Source: an uncultured Collinsella sp. (GTDB taxonomy: Bacteria > Actinomycetota > Coriobacteriia > Coriobacteriales > Coriobacteriaceae). From it: a DNA stretch of 64,000 nucleotides. A program made the position numbers and the translations under genes. The number at the start of each line of letters is the position of its first letter. The first letter of the stretch is position 1. The notes beneath the pieces were generated by a model, which saw nothing but the letters and a program-made list of their open reading frames with translations, did not search any database and was not told the origin of the DNA. Where the stretch lies: NCBI GenBank assembly GCA_900540875.1, contig UQHT01000008.1, positions 29,443 to 93,442 on the forward strand. The letters run 5' to 3'. Below are positions 63,920 through 64,000 of this stretch, piece by piece.

Positions 63920-64000
63920 GATACGCGGGCGAGGTCTACTTGATGGGTGACGCATAATTTCTTTCGCAAATTGACAACCGCATAGCGGAACACGGCCCGC

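Noticed and set aside
1..64000. CRISPR arrays, rRNA operons, insertion sequences, prophage genes
   Set aside because: No regularly spaced repeats, no rRNA-like sequence and no transposase, integrase or phage structural genes were seen.

Overview
The window is a 64 kb piece of a GC-rich (by eye about 60 percent) chromosome that looks like a gut Coriobacteriia, most likely Collinsella or a close relative. This is an inference from gene content: an unlinked hypA/hypB pair, a mannose-family PTS with agaS and lacC for N-acetylgalactosamine, many small Coriobacteria-type hypothetical proteins, strong GC3 bias, and frequent UUG and GUG starts with clear AGGAGG-type ribosome sites. There is no rRNA, no CRISPR array, no recognisable insertion sequence and one tRNA (Thr-CGT).

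Layout. 1-12 kb: a truncated phospholipase-D-like/SF2 helicase, a phosphoesterase, gluQ, a DUF2207 membrane protein, a GNAT acetyltransferase, purH, and a Bce-type two-component pair with no transporter beside it. 12-25 kb: a universal stress protein, uppP (UUG start), pcrA, a GntR-manA pair, a ROK sugar kinase, a manganese pyrophosphatase, nhaA with an attenuator-like leader, and an aspartate-aminotransferase-like gene. 25-36 kb: a STAS protein, tatA/B-tatC, hypA, hypB, a type IA topoisomerase, a zinc-ribbon membrane protein, then the replication-linked run tmk-holB-ricT and comF. 36-44 kb: a solute-binding lipoprotein with a long 5' leader, hpf with a candidate structured leader, degV, a 3-hydroxyisobutyrate-dehydrogenase-like protein with an unusual His/Cys tail, two uncharacterised genes, NAD-type isocitrate dehydrogenase and a SurA-like membrane-anchored protein.

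46-58.5 kb is a sugar-catabolism island. EIIA, a YajC-like protein, EIIB, EIIC and EIID of a mannose-family PTS are followed by a HutC-type GntR regulator, agaS, nagA, a flavodoxin, a lacX-like mutarotase, lacC, a 43-codon remnant of a second nagA, a YhcH/NanQ protein, the tRNA and a second EIIB whose phospho-histidine is replaced by tyrosine. Together these would import N-acetylgalactosamine as the 6-phosphate, deacetylate it, convert it to tagatose-6-phosphate and phosphorylate it; the tagatose-bisphosphate aldolase is not in the window. A palindrome (CTGGTTACTACCAG) in front of agaS, nearly repeated in front of the PTS genes, suggests one GntR regulon. 57.4-64 kb: galM, a DeoR regulator, a YefM/ParE-like toxin-antitoxin pair, a dense block of RNA-like hairpins, a D-2-hydroxyacid dehydrogenase and a PRD/EIIA-type regulator.

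The intergenic regions are unusually structured. A dispersed REP-like hairpin family built around GGGGACGTTC occurs at several sites. Two elements of 150-200 bp are bounded by perfect 17- and 25-bp inverted repeats, both between convergent genes. There is a 30-bp perfect inverted repeat between pcrA and manA, a long hairpin after the stress-protein gene, and hairpins that could mask the ribosome sites of comF and hpf. The most novel single observations are the His/Cys-tailed dehydrogenase, the H17Y EIIB paralogue, the four-copy CGGTRAACGGT array before the PTS operon, and the inverted-repeat elements.
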